From positions 434,328 through 498,327 of the forward strand of contig MCFH01000040.1 in the NCBI GenBank assembly GCA_002104945.1: 64,000 nt of DNA. Reading direction: 5' to 3'. This DNA is from Piromyces finnis. Lineage: Eukaryota > Neocallimastigomycota > Neocallimastigomycetes > Neocallimastigales > Neocallimastigaceae. Both the position numbers and the translations under genes were made by a program. Of this stretch, positions 26,501 through 39,602 are shown one piece after another; positions within the stretch are counted from its first letter, which is position 1, and each line of letters begins with the position of its first letter. Under the pieces are notes generated by a model, which worked only from the letters and a program-made list of their open reading frames with translations, ran no database searches and was not told the origin of the DNA.

Positions 26501-28222
26501 TAATTTATTTACCTTTAAACCATGACTACCAACAGGAAGATAACTATCACGCTTTACCCAACATAAGCAGTCCATATGAACAGCATATGATGATCTATAA
26601 CAACTACTAGTTTCATCTTTATAGAAACCAATTTCCTATAGTAATATATAACAATTTATTATGATATCAAATTTATTTATAACTATAGTATAATATTTGT
26701 TTTTTAATTACATACTTTATACATATTTATTCCATTATGTTTTGCTCTTGCTTCAATAAATGGCCAATCAAAATTATCACCATTATATGTTACGAACACT
26801 GACGGTTTTGTTTCAATAATATGTTCGAAAAATCTATTTAATAATGCAGCCTATTTATTCAAAATTGAAAATTAATTATTATCAAATAAAATAAATAAAT
26901 ATCATCAATATTTTGATTTTCATACTTCATCTTTTTCATTAAAAATAATAAATGGTCCTTCATATTCAGGTTTTGGGGTATATTCGAAGTCCAGAATGTC
27001 TTCTGATACAATTTCTCTATTTGTAATAAGGAAACCCTTAATTTACAATAAAATTTTTATGAATATTTATCAATTAAATTATCTTATGTATGAATTTTAT
27101 TTTAAAAAATTGAGATATATTTATTATTATAATTATAATACAAAATTATTTACTTGTCCATCAATCATATATGAAATCATCATGACTAAATCAATAGATG
27201 AATCTGGAAATTTCAATGGTGATTTTGTTGTTTCAATATCAAATGCAAGGACAACAGGTTCTGCTGGTAATACCATATCTGTATTTGGAGTAATTGTTAT
27301 TTGATTAAATTCAGCTTTTACTGTATACCAACATCCGACACGGAAATCTAATATATTTTAATTTTTATTAAGAGTATTTAGTATTAATTATTTAAACATC
27401 TTTAATTAATATATCATAAAATATTATATCATACTATTATCTATAGCAACACGAATATAATACGGAACATCATATTCTCGGATATCGATAATGTTGCTAA
27501 CAATATCATTAGTACTTTTTGAATTTAGATTTAATTCATCATTGTCGTCACTATTAAATATTAGGTGTTAAATCATTAATATTAAAATTTGAATATAATA
27601 ATGTAATTTTTATAATTAAATATATTACATTTTGATTTCTGAATATGCATTTGTAATTTCCATATTTTTTTCATTTCTTGTAACAACTTGTAATAAATAT
27701 TTTCTTACAGTTAATAAATCTTTGACATTTCTAAATTTCAATTGCACTACAGTTCTCGTTACACCAAGAAGATGATTTGGCTTTATTATAAAATTATTAT
27801 TAAGGTATTGATTAGGTATTGATTAGAATATAATATATTTCTCCATTTAAAAATACATTTAATTAGAAAATTTAATTGTACCATATCTAAATCATCCTTT
27901 TCAATTCTTTCAATTTTCGATATTAAATTTTCATATCTTCTTTTTAAAAATTCTTCTACTTCAAATTCTGTATTTTTTTTACACATAATATAAAAATATG
28001 GTTCATAAAGTACTGTGGTTTTAAATGTTTGTCCGTCTTCTTCTATAAAAAATAAGTCTACACCTGCTTTTCCTGAAGGCCAATCATTACTTTTAACTAA
28101 AGTCTTTTTTTTTTTTTTTATTATTAATTTTCATTTATTTTAAAAACATATAATAAAAATAAGTTATTAATAGATTGATAATTTTATTATTATAAAATAA
28201 AATTTAATGCTAATTCTAAATA

Positions 28223-28258
<36 letters not shown>

Positions 28259-28717
28259 AAAGCAATTACTTTTTATTTTTATTTATATATATATATATTT
28301 TATTACTTATAATAAATATTTTATTTTATTTATAAATTTATTTATTAAATATTATTGTTTTATAATTTATATAATAATGTTTAGAAATAAATTTCAAAAT
28401 TTGAGTAGAATTAAATGCATATTAAAAATTAATTATAGTTATAAATATTTATTTTAATAACTTACGGGTTGAATATTTGTTAACCACCCAATTTTCTCTG
28501 GTCCTTCAATATATTTCATTCTTCCTAATTTTTCATCAATTTCATCTCTAATTCTTACTTCTTCAAATCTCTTTTCTAATAATGATAAATCTTCAGGTTT
28601 AACAACTTTTTCTCCATTTTTCCCATTAATATTGGATCTTTTTCGTTTCCAGGATCCATTATATTTAAAACCTTTTCCAGTTGTACTTCCAAATTCATTT
28701 CTACTTCTTCTATTCAT
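20539..28717 (-). CDS. POLE: DNA polymerase epsilon catalytic subunit
   Basis: Ten exons: 28717..28466, 28103..27882, 27780..27629, 27550..27435, 27347..27154, 27036..26926, 26850..26716, 26635..26513, 26439..26378, 26266..20539. Phases agree, 2364 residues. Leading-strand replicative polymerase. The proofreading exonuclease is intact in its motifs: Exo I FDIETT (D284, E286), Exo [12 protein letters not shown], Exo III YSVSDA. Polymerase motif A is [10 protein letters not shown] (D635), motif B region [17 protein letters not shown], motif C ELDTDGIW (D869/D871). Cysteines C660, C663, C672 and C756 fit the catalytic-domain iron-sulfur ligands. The inactive C-terminal polymerase half and two terminal zinc/FeS Cys modules are present ([21 protein letters not shown] with CTKCRSLKG and CHCGG). 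A short Asn run lies at 22185..22207. The first nine exons cover only a fifth of the protein. Confidence 0.97.
28225..28256. repeat. poly(A) run, 32 nt
   Basis: Homopolymer inside the first intron of the polymerase epsilon gene. Confidence 0.95.
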
Positions 28718-29402
28718 ATTATATAATTATTTAAAACAAATTAAATTATAAGCAAAATCATAATTATTCAATGAATTTTATTTTTTTAATATGTGAAATA
28801 TATGGATATATTATTATTATTTTTTTTTTTTGTTGTATTAATTTTTATAAAATTTCGACATTTTTTAAAATGTTGTCCGTAATTATCATGTGATTTTCAG
28901 TTGTCTTCAACAATTATTCTTTATTAAAATTATTTTTTGAATAATTAATAATAAATAAAGTTAAATTCTATTTAAATGGGTAATGTATATTTAAATTTTA
29001 ATTAAAATTGAATATTCTTTTTTGTAAATAACAAAGGCTTTACAAAATATAAAATATAAAGAAAGTATTGTTCATTTTATAATAATTAATAATAAGGATT
29101 GATTAAGAATTTTCTATTTTTCCTCTAATATTTATCAGAGGACTATAAAAATTTCTATTTTTTACAAATTAATTTCAGAAAAGTATAAAATAAATTGTAT
29201 GAATAAATAAACTCAAAAACCTTTTTTAATGTATACTTTTAAGATAAAATTAACTTATAATATCAATTATCAATAAAGAGTTCAATTTTAATAATTATAA
29301 CGAAAAGTTAACAAATATAGCAATATAAAAACAAAAATAGAAAACCATAAAACTTTCTATATTAATTGTGTGTTTATATATACTTTATAAACTTATTTAA
29401 TA
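28718..29402. promoter_or_regulatory. bidirectional promoter POLE/RabGAP
   Basis: Space between divergent start codons, 685 bp. TCATGTGAT occurs at 28886..28894, 169 bp upstream of the POLE start, identical in sequence and strand to the element between PEX14 and PPIL2. No other motif stands out. Confidence 0.4.
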
Positions 29403-32400
29403 ATGGTAAAATGTAAATTTAATAATATTTATATTATATTTTAATTAATATTAATAATTATATATATTCATATTTGTATATACAATATACAATGCTAGAG
29501 TGAGCAAAGTGAATCTAAAGTTCGTTTACTTTATTCTAGAACAAATGTTTTTATTCAATTTAATGATGATGTTTGTCTTCCTGGTGTTTTATGTACATTT
29601 GAAGAGGTTATTTATTATTATTATTTTTTAAAAATTCTTTTTTTTTTTTTTTTTTTTTATTTATTTTAAAAATTAAATAAATTTTAAATTACAGTCACCG
29701 AGAAAATATATTTTTTCCTGGATGTCAGAAGATAAAATTTCAAAAGATGATATGAAAATATATAGAGAAATTGAAAATTCTAAAGGTATTAAAGTTAATA
29801 TCTATATATTTAAATGTTAATTTTAATTTTAAATTAATTTTATTTAAAAACTTGAAGATGTTGTATTACCAGATTCAACAGATGGATTATATGTTAATAA
29901 TAATGAAGAAGTTAAAAAAAATTCAATTGCTGTTTCTTTGGAAGATATAGATTCATTTAGTACTACAATTCCAACTGAATGGTATGTTGGAATTATATTT
30001 CAATTAAAGAATGAACTTTTTTTACCAACTTTCTTCGTTCAGAAAAAAAAATATGAAGAAGATATAGATTTTTATACTGAATTAGCTTCATGGTTTTCTA
30101 TTTTAGGCAAAAACGTTTATAGGTATATTAAAAATTAAATACATAATAAAAAAGCATTTACATATTAATATATGTTATATATATTTTAAAATATAATGAT
30201 ATCTTTAATAGAACTGAATCTGATGTTGGTGGTAATATTTATAAGATTTACAATGAAAATGATAAAATTAATGAATCAAGTGTACCAATTGGAAGGGAAA
30301 TAGTAAGACAAGAAAATTCCGTTGGAAAAATGTTCGAAGAAGCAAAATTTAATATTTTGTTAAAATTTTCCAAGGTTACCCAAAAAGGAAAGGAAGCAGC
30401 TGGTAAGTAATAAAAAAATACACTTTTAAAATAAAATCAATGTATATATTTTAACTGAATAAAGGTTTAAAGCTTTTATTTACTAAAACTATAAAATTTA
30501 TATTTTCAAGCTCATATTCTCGGTGCTCCTGTTTCGAAGCCATTTGTACCATTATTACCCAAATCATTTGTATATTCAATTTTATCTAGAGAAGAAGTAA
30601 AAAATATTTGTGATGAATATGAAGCAGCAAGACAATATCTTAGACTTATGAGTAAAGATATGCAAGAAAAAACCATTAAGGCTATTAACCAAACAATTAA
30701 TATTAGTAATTTTGGTAATTATCAAAAAATTAATGATAAAGACATTGAATGGCATGAAGAATCATTTATTACTAAAATTATTAAGGAAATGGACGTAAGT
30801 TAAATATACTATATAATGCATAATTTCTTTTTAGTTATCTTATCTGGTTTAATATTATTTTTAAAAGATAAATAAATTCTTATTATTAAATTAAATTATG
30901 ATTGTTATTTGATTTTTTTATATAGCAAGATGAACAAGAAACTTTATTTTCACCGTCCTCAATTACTGAAGAAGAAAATGAATGGCAAAATATTGAAATG
31001 CCAGATTTTACTAGTAAACGTACTGGTAATCCAATTACAGTCGAACAATGGGTTACTTTTTATGATAATGAAGGTCGTTTGAATAAAAGTGAAGATGAAC
31101 TTAGAGACCTTATTTACCATTCAGTATGCTATAAAATATAGCTAATTTATTAATAAAATTTTAATAAAATTAATTTGATTCGTTAAATAATAATGTTTTT
31201 ATTTTATATTTATTTTAATATAGGGTCTTGAAAACGATATTAGAATGGATGCTTGGAAGTATGTTTAATTTTAGTATCTTTTTTATATATGAAACTTAAA
31301 AATTTATTATTTTATTATTTAAAATAATTTTCTACTTAATAGATATTTATTAAACATTTTCCCTTGGGATTCTACTGAAGAAAATCGTAAAGAAATTAAC
31401 CTTACTAGAGAGTAGGAATTTTTATTGCAAAAAAAAAAAAAAAAAAAAAATATATTAAACTTATTAAATTTTAATAATCTTTCTAATGCTATTTGATATT
31501 TATATTTAATGAAAAGACAATCATATAATAGTCTAAAACAACAATGGAAAAAAATTTTAGCTGATGGACCAACCACAGTTGAAATGCAAGAAAACGAAGA
31601 AGATGTAGAAGATGCTGCTCAACAAAATGTTAATGCTGGCGATGAACGCTATGAAACTGATATTTATAAAAGAATTATGGATAGAAAGTTCAGAATTGGT
31701 AAGTGTTTTAAATAATTTATTATATAAAATATTAAAATAATATTATTGATAATTTTTTTTATTATTAGAAAAGGACGTATTAAGAACAGACAGAACTATT
31801 CCAATGTATTCCAATAGTTCTAACAATTCTTCAGCTGATAAACCTATTATTTACGATAATATTGATATTGATACTTCTCAAGCTGGATGGAATTCCAATT
31901 TAGAATTATTAAGAGATATTTTGATTACATATACTTTTTTAGAAAATGATAATGGTATTAAATTATATTAATACAATATTTTTTTTGTATAAATAGAAAA
32001 TTAACAATCATTTTTCAATTTATCTTTGAATTGTAGGTTATGTTCAGGGTATGTCTGATTTACTTGCTCCAATTCTTGGTGTTTTCAGAAGTGAATCTGA
32101 TTCTTTCTGGTGTTTTAATGAATTTATGGAAAAATATGTAAGTATTAAAAGTGATAAATTAATAATGTTGATATAATGTATATATTAATAATTATATAAT
32201 CCTTTTAAATAGAAAAACAATTTCCATAGAAATCAAGAAGAAATGAAAAATCAACTTTCATTATTATTGGATTTAGTAAGATTAATGGATATTGAGTTAT
32301 ATGAACATTTTGGTAAAGAAATAATATATTAAAAAATTATTTATAAAAAAAAAAAAAAAAACGTGTAATTTATATTAAAATGATATGATTATTAATTAAA

Positions 32401-33017
32401 CAATATATAAATAGAAAAAATGGGTTGTCTTCATCTTTTCTTTTGCTTTAGATGGTTATTAATTATTTTTAAAAGAGAATTTGACTTTTATGATTGTATG
32501 AGAGTTTGGGAAACCATGTGGTCTCAAAAGAAATCCGATTATTATCAATTATTTATAGCTATTGCAATCTTAAAACAAAATAAAACACAAATTTTAGAAT
32601 TAGAAACATTTGATGAAATCTTAAAGGTAACTTTGATAATTACTTAAAAATAAACATTCATTTCGTATTATATATCTAAAAATCTTTATTATTATAAATA
32701 TTTTTCAAAAGTATATCAATAATTTAGCTAATCAAATAAAAGTAGAACAAACACTTATAAGTGCAGAATCACTATACAATAAATTTTTATACAGATTTAA
32801 AGAATTTAAAAATAGACTTATAGGTGAAAAAGCTAATTTTATGAAAAAAGATCAAGAATCAGGTGTTGTTCATATGGAAGTATTCAATGAAAATGGTAAT
32901 ACTGAATCATCAAATGAACCATTTGATTTTACTACTTTAGCTAAAAATGAAATTTTAAATGATCCAGTTTCCATTATTAATCGTTTTGCCAAACTTACTA
33001 CTGAAGAAATAGTTTAA
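29403..33017 (+). CDS. Rab GTPase-activating protein, Gyp7/TBC1D15 type
   Basis: Fifteen exons: 29403..29405, 29499..29606, 29695..29785, 29858..30122, 30212..30402, 30511..30794, 30926..31123, 31224..31258, 31343..31411, 31517..31698, 31769..31954, 32037..32137, 32213..32312, 32415..32626, 32712..33017; phases agree, 776 residues. The first coding exon is only the ATG. The N-terminal domain (KVRLLYSRTNVFIQF, LPGVLCTFEE) matches Gyp7/TBC1D15. The TBC domain starts near residue 381 (IRMDAWKYLLNIFPWDST). The arginine finger is R481 in IEKDVLRTDRT and the glutamine finger Q541 in GYVQGMSDLLAP; FWCFNEFM and MGCLHLFFCFRWLL follow. Family members inactivate Rab7/Ypt7-type GTPases on late endosome or vacuole membranes. 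Target Rab is not readable here. Confidence 0.93.
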
Positions 33018-33365
33018 AGCATCATTTTAATTATAACCAAATTTATTAATAAAATAGTAAATTATTATCATTGTATATGAAATTAATAATTAAAAATATA
33101 TAAGCATTTTTTATCTATGATTATTTATATAATAATTTTTTTTTTAAAAATAAAAAAAAAAAAAAAACAAGAACAATATCAAAAATTTTTTTATTTAATT
33201 TCAAACTCAATATTAAAATATATTATGTATAAATAAAATATGGTATTATTTAATTAATAAAATTAAAAAAATTCAAATATAATTTATAGAAATTTAATGA
33301 TAGTTTGAATAAGAAAAAATATTTTATTTTTTTTTTTTTATAAAGAAACATTTAGTTTATAGTGT
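33018..33365. other. convergent 3' flanks
   Basis: 348 bp of A/T DNA between the RabGAP and CCDC77 stop codons. Nothing else recognised. Confidence 0.7.
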
Positions 33366-33460
33366 TTAAAAGGCAAGGGTATGAATTTGCTTTTCAATAT
33401 TGACAATTTTTTTCTATTATTAAAACATAGTTTTAATATATAAATGTAGCAATATGTTAA

Positions 33461-33540
<80 letters not shown>

Positions 33541-35673
33541 GTTTACCTTATATCTATCAAGTTCTTCAGTCATTTTTTCTGCACGTTTTCCTGTATTCCT
33601 AGCTATTTTAATTCAATTATATTACCAAATTTTACAAAAATATTATGAATATTTTTATTTAATATGAAAATAGTTAAAAATACTAAAATATAAAAAATAA
33701 ATAAAATCCAGTATTTACCTATATTAAGTAATTCCATTTCTTTATCTAATGGCGTTTCTGTGTTGATAAGATGATTTTCAAGAGTTTTTAATTGTTTTCG
33801 TAGTCTTAGTATATCATTAGTAAACCCCTCAATTTCACAATCTCTTCTCTTTTTAAGGGCTTTGTAACTCGAATTTATTTTTTTTATTTTTTCATTTAAT
33901 GTATTGATTTGTTTTTTATATTTTTCATCAATATTTTGATTTTTTGATTTTTCTATTCGTAGTTCTTCTTCATATTTTCCTAGTTGTTTTCTTAAATTAT
34001 TGACCATATCATCATTTTTCTTTGAAAATTTTATTTCTAAGTTCTTTTTTGAAAATACAACAAATATATATTTAATAATGATGAGGAATATAATAAATAT
34101 AAAAATATAAATATAATATAATAATAATAATAATAGTAATAATAATTAAAAGTAAACATTTCATTTATTACCTTTTTAATATCATCACTTTTATTTTTTT
34201 GTTCTGAATAACAATTTTTTAATATTTTCATATCCTCTGCATACTTGGCAAGCTGACATTTTGATTTTCTATCTAACATTTTTGCATTACTTTTGGTCTG
34301 AATTAATTCTTTTTTATTTTTATTATAAATAGGTTTAATGTTATATTTTATAATTATAATATTTTAGTCATAAAAATTATTATTTAATACAAATGTCATA
34401 TATAATTATTACCTTTAGTGTTTTCACGACATATAGAGCGTAATTTATTGATCTTTTCCGTTAATGATATAATTTGCTCAAAATAATATTGTTGTTGACT
34501 TTTATTTTCATTAATTCGAAATTGTCTATCTTTTTTATATCCTTCTATATGCTTTTCATTTTCTTTTTTCTAAAAATGTTATTATTAGTTTATTAATTTG
34601 AAGTAATTATTTTTGGTTAATTCAAATATTTTCTGTATAGAAATAATACAAAGAATATGATAGTTTTATTTTACCTGTTCTTCAATTTGTGCTTTGAGTG
34701 ATGATACTGTTAGCCTTAGTCCTTCAATTTCATCATTAACAATATATATATTTTCATTATCAAATACAACCTCCTAATTTTTATACGGATTAAAATATTT
34801 TTTAAAATATTTCATTAGCATTATTTATCCTTGTTTTTCAGAGAGTATTAATTTTTCTTTAATTAATAATATTATCGAAAAATTACTTCATCCATAATCC
34901 CATTTATTCCATTATTAGTATTTTTTTTCCCTTCAACTTGGACTGTTACCTTATTTGATTCTTGTTTATTCTTTTCACCTATATGATTAAGCATATCATG
35001 ATTTTCATTTTTATCGTTTTTTAAAAATCTTTTATAAAAGCCTTTTTTAAAGTATGTGATTTCGTCGGTTGTTTCAACTAAACCTAGTAAATATCTAATT
35101 TTTCTACGATCTTTTACTTCCTGAACTTTTTTTTAAGAATTATTTGCAGATAAATTGTATTATATAGAATATTTAATAAAATTATAAATCAATTAATAGA
35201 AAAAAAATATATATATATAGAAATATATAAAAATTTTTATTATTCAGTTTATCATTATGATTATTATAATTTACATGAGTATAAAATATTTTTCAATATA
35301 CTTTTTAATGTATCATTTTCAGCAAGAACTTTTAAAAGTTCTTTTCTTTCATCAAAAATAGCTAGTTGTGCATCACTTAGTAGTTTTTGCAAGTCGGTTA
35401 CTTCTTTTGTTTTTTTTTGTAATTCTCGTGTTAGATTATAATATTCTTCATGTGATATTTGACAACCATCCATTAATTGTACAGCTTGTTCATAGTCTTT
35501 TTCAAAACTTTCTGAATATATTAAAAAAAATGGATTTGTTATGAAATACTTTTTTTTTTTATTACATTTATACCAATTTTAAATATACCTAATTTATCTT
35601 TATAATATTGTAATAATTCTTGTGACAGTGGTAATTTTTCAATTTCTGCTTTTATCTCATTATTAGTTATCAT
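33366..35673 (-). CDS. CCDC77: Coiled-coil protein CCDC77
   Basis: Nine exons: 35673..35589, 35511..35302, 35125..34887, 34773..34675, 34569..34413, 34308..34172, 34043..33719, 33602..33547, 33413..33366; phases agree, 451 residues versus about 490 in human. Recognised from LPLSQELLQYYKDKLGSFEKDYE-like opening, LQKLLSDAQLAIFDERKELLKVLAENDTLKIQEV, then KIRYLLGLVETTDEITYF, and the C-terminal KKRRDCEIEGFTNDILRLRKQL. Nearly all of it is predicted coiled coil. The family is associated with centrosomes, basal bodies and cilia in animals and occurs in flagellated lineages; a zoospore basal-body role is inferred. The last coding exon encodes 16 residues and lies beyond an intron filled with an (AAAT)n array, so its assignment is the weakest part. 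Confidence 0.82.
33459..33539. repeat. (AAAT)n microsatellite, about 20 units
   Basis: Perfect 4-bp array filling most of the last intron (33414..33546) of CCDC77 and ending 7 nt from the 5' splice site on the minus strand. Confidence 0.95.
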
Positions 35674-36127
35674 TTTTATTTAATTATTATTATTTTTTCA
35701 AATATATATGTTAATATATTTTCGAGATAATTCAAGTTTTTTTTTTTTAATACTTAATTAAAATTGTTTAACATTAAAAATGTTCAGCAAAATAGTTTAT
35801 TAATATGTTATATTAAATATATTATATATTAAATTAACCAAACAAAATTTTTATATTAGTATTAAAAAATAAAGTTTATTTTTTCATTAATTAAAATTAA
35901 CATTTATTTTAATTAATGTTTTTTTTATACAGATTACACATATTATCTAAATTTTTTTTTATAATAATTTGCTGTAACACCATTTATTTATTAAATAATA
36001 AAATATAACCAAGTAACTAAATATTATAATTAAAAAATTCTTCTTCTTATTATTGTTACTATTTTGTTTTTGTTATTGTTACATGTTATATATTAATAAA
36101 AAATTATTTTAAAAGCTTTTTTTCTTT

Positions 36128-36166
<39 letters not shown>

Positions 36167-36326
36167 TATTATTATTATTCTTTATTAAAGACATATTTGC
36201 AATTTTTTTTTTCTTTTATTCTTTATATATATATATATATAAATTGCATCATTATCATTTTCGATATTATAAAATTTTATAATTTATTTTATAAAATTTA
36301 TTAAAAATGCCACTTTTATTTTCTAA
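35674..36326. other. gene-free stretch
   Basis: Upstream of CCDC77 and 3' flank of the severin-like gene. Contains a 32-nt T run at 36133..36164. No gene seen. Confidence 0.7.
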
Positions 36327-36429
36327 TTAAAAAAAACTTTTAAAGTGTGCATTTTCATTGCCTTCAACAACTCTGGTAATTGGAATATATGATGGCTTTC
36401 CAGTTTTTTTGACATAATCCTATATATAA

Positions 36430-36494
<65 letters not shown>

Positions 36495-38893
36495 CTTATT
36501 TTCTTTATATTTATAACATTATATTTTTTATATTTTATAATTCAAACAATAGTACAAACCATAGCGTATTGGAAAGAATTAGTTTTTTCTTTAACATTAG
36601 AATTTTTACCAATCCAAATGAAAACTATGATAAAATAATTAAAAAAATTATTAGGATTAATATTTTCAAAGAATTTTTTAATAAATAAATTTAGCATTAG
36701 GAAGTGAACCTTCATTTTGAGCATCGATAACAAATACATCATTAGTATCTAACATAGATAAAGAAATACTTCCTCTAGCTTCTTCATTGAATTCTAAATT
36801 ACCACTAGCATTAGAAAGTCTTTTTAATATAAAATAAAATTGTTGTAATATTAATAATTGTTCATATAATTTAATTAGTTTTATTTATTTATTATTATAT
36901 TATATTTACCTAATAAGAATTTTTTCTTTATCATCAGTCTGGAATAATAAAATATAAGAATTAGAAATTTCTTTACATATTTAAAAAAATATATATTTAA
37001 ATTTAATATATTTATAAATACAGTTTCAATTTTGTTAGTTGATGATTCTTCCTTAATAGTTCCTTTTCCACCAATACCATCCCAGAATGGAGTTGCATCA
37101 CTATCATCTTGTTCTGTTTTTTTTTTTTTTTTTTTTTTTTAATAAAAATACTAATATATTAATTTTGTCTTAAAGAAAAGATAATAATTTTAATTTAAAT
37201 GTTTAAATAGTTACCAAAAACCTTAATTTCTGGTTTTCCTGAACGTTCACTCTTTAAGTTAGAAGTGAATTCCATAGCTTTGTGCTTTTCACTACCAGCA
37301 GCTTTACAACCATTCCATTGATAGATTTTAAGACCTTGATCTAAAACAAAAACATCTTCAGAATTAAGTGAATCGGAAGAAAGTGGAACTGAGGTAACAG
37401 TTAAAGTACTACCGACAGACTTGATATGGAAGAGTTGTGGTTTGTATTCTACTGGTTTAACTATATTGAAACCACTATCAACACCACCATTTAAGATAAT
37501 GAAGTTCTTGAAATAGGAAATAAAAAGTCTTGATTCACTACCTTGAAGCTATATATAAAAATATTATATTTGTATAAAATTTGATATTTGTTAATGTTTT
37601 ATATTAAAAAATTTATATCCCTAATAATATTGAAATACTCACTTCACGATGTTGAACTGGTGAAGTTCCCAAGTCTAATATGGTTAATTAAAATATAAAT
37701 AATTTAATATATTAATTATTTTAATTTAATAAATATTTAAAATATTATGTTTAAATGAATAATATTATAATTAATCCATACAATTATCAAGTTCTACAGT
37801 TTTGTAAGCAGCAGTACCGGCTTCATCCTTTTTTATATTATTAATAAATTTATTAATTTTTGTTAGCAATAATGACAACAACAACAACAATAAATAAAAC
37901 AAAAATATTATCCTAATAAATATAATATAAATATTTAACATTTATTTAATTTTTACTTGAGATGTGTTACTACCAAGCCAGAAGTGAATATCGTGATATA
38001 ATTTTTCGCTTTCACCTTCCTTATAAGACTATTAAATATTTAAAAACAAATTAGTATGACACATGATATACTTTAAGTTATAAATTATTTATATTATTGA
38101 CATACGTTTAAAATAATGTATGAATCGCCTATTAGTATATATTAAAAGTATATATAAATTATAAATGATATTAATTCTACTATATAGTTATATGCTGTAA
38201 ATCTGACATATATACATACCACTGTAGAATTTTCCATAATCATTTTCTGGCCATGGAACAACTTTGAAATTTTCAATTCTCCAGATTTTAAGACCACTTT
38301 TTTATAGTGAATTAATACATGTAAGTCTTATATTTATATTACAGTATATATATATATATATTTTTTTTTTGGATTTCATAAATATATTTATTTAACTATA
38401 TAATATTTTTATTACACTTTGGAACCAGCATTTCCCCAATCCTTCTTAACATCATCACTATCAAGATTTAACTTTTCTAACTATTTTTGTCGAAAATAGT
38501 ATTATTAATAAAATTTAGTAATATAAAAATTAATATGTATTTTCTTATAATAAATGATTCTGATTATATCGTATAGTTGTGTTTTTATTAATATTTTATA
38601 TATATTTAATTATTTTATATTAAAATGATATGAAATGAATAATTTTAACAATTTATTTATCTATTTATAATAGAAAACACTTTTTTAATTATTTATTTTA
38701 ATTTTCAGTTAATTATTTTTTTATTTAATAGTTTAATGATGTTTCTTACATATTTAGATAAATCAAGTTCATCAATGTCTTTGAAATTATAAAAAATAAA
38801 TTGTTAATAACAATTATTACATTTTAAATAATAAATGATAAAATATTATATTATACTATATATAAACTAACTTAAAATATGAGCCATAGACAT
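36327..38893 (-). CDS. Severin-like actin-severing protein, three gelsolin repeats
   Basis: Fourteen exons: 38893..38872, 38778..38750, 38480..38416, 38296..38220, 38128..38106, 38028..37957, 37827..37782, 37674..37643, 37548..37215, 37113..37022, 36938..36910, 36819..36710, 36624..36560, 36419..36327; phases agree, 362 residues, the size of Dictyostelium severin. Repeat 1 has [48 protein letters not shown] and VQHRE. Repeat 2 has [17 protein letters not shown] and [16 protein letters not shown]. Repeat 3 has [19 protein letters not shown] and ends ARVVEG-like [15 protein letters not shown]. Calcium-dependent severing and capping of actin filaments is the family role. Two donors are unusual (GTTCAC after 36710, GTTTGT after 36560) but are required by alignment to gelsolin repeats. 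Confidence 0.92.
36431..36494. repeat. (ATT)n microsatellite, about 21 units
   Basis: Perfect trinucleotide array occupying the last intron of the severin-like gene (36420..36559). Confidence 0.95.
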
Positions 38894-39602
38894 TTTAAAT
38901 AAGTTGTTCTTTTATTAATAATAATGCTTAATAGTATTATATATATTTTTTATTAGTTTATATTTTTTTTTGAAATTCTTTTTATTTACTTTTAATTTTT
39001 TTTAAAAAGATATTTTTATTTATTTAATTATACAGAAATTATTAATTTAAAAACTTTGAATTTAATTATACCCTTTTAAATTATATATTTAATATAATAT
39101 AAAAAATTAATTTATTAATTCATATTGATAAATATATAAAAATAAAAATGAAAGGCTATTCAAAATAATAATAATAATAATAATAAAATGAATCCACCAA
39201 AATTAATATTCCTTTTTAAATTTTTTAAAAAACAGTTTTATATATATTTTTATTTTATATAAAATTAAATTATTTAAATAATAAGTTAATGATTAATTAC
39301 TTCTTTCTTTTTTTTCTTTTTTCTTCTTTATTATTATTATTTTTTAAGTAAGATCAAATAAATAATGATTATATTTTTTTTATTTAGTATTAAAAAAAAA
39401 GTTAAAAAATAAATTAAACGTTATTATTTTAGAAATAATAAAATAAAAAATGCAATATATATATTTTATATAATTTTCTTTTTTTAAAAAAAGAACTCTA
39501 GTTTATCTAAAAAAAATTAAATAATGAAAAAAAAAAGTGATTAATAAAAATTAATCTATTACAAAAGTTAATCCACTATAATATATAATTATTTTAAGAA
39601 AT
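38894..39602. other. gene-free stretch
   Basis: Upstream region of the severin-like gene and 3' flank of the L1-domain gene. A/T runs only. Confidence 0.7.

Noticed and set aside
33459-33539. Regular (AAAT) array considered as a CRISPR-like or telomeric repeat
   Set aside because: No spacers and a 4-bp A/T unit; an ordinary microsatellite inside an intron.
35449-35457. TCATGTGAT match inside CCDC77 exon 2
   Set aside because: It lies in coding sequence and encodes conserved residues, so it is not counted as a promoter element.
36690-36700. GC-AG donor after CCT AAT in severin exon 12
   Set aside because: The alternative GTTCAC donor at 36709 gives the gelsolin spacing DAQNEVFIWIGK exactly and the right phase.
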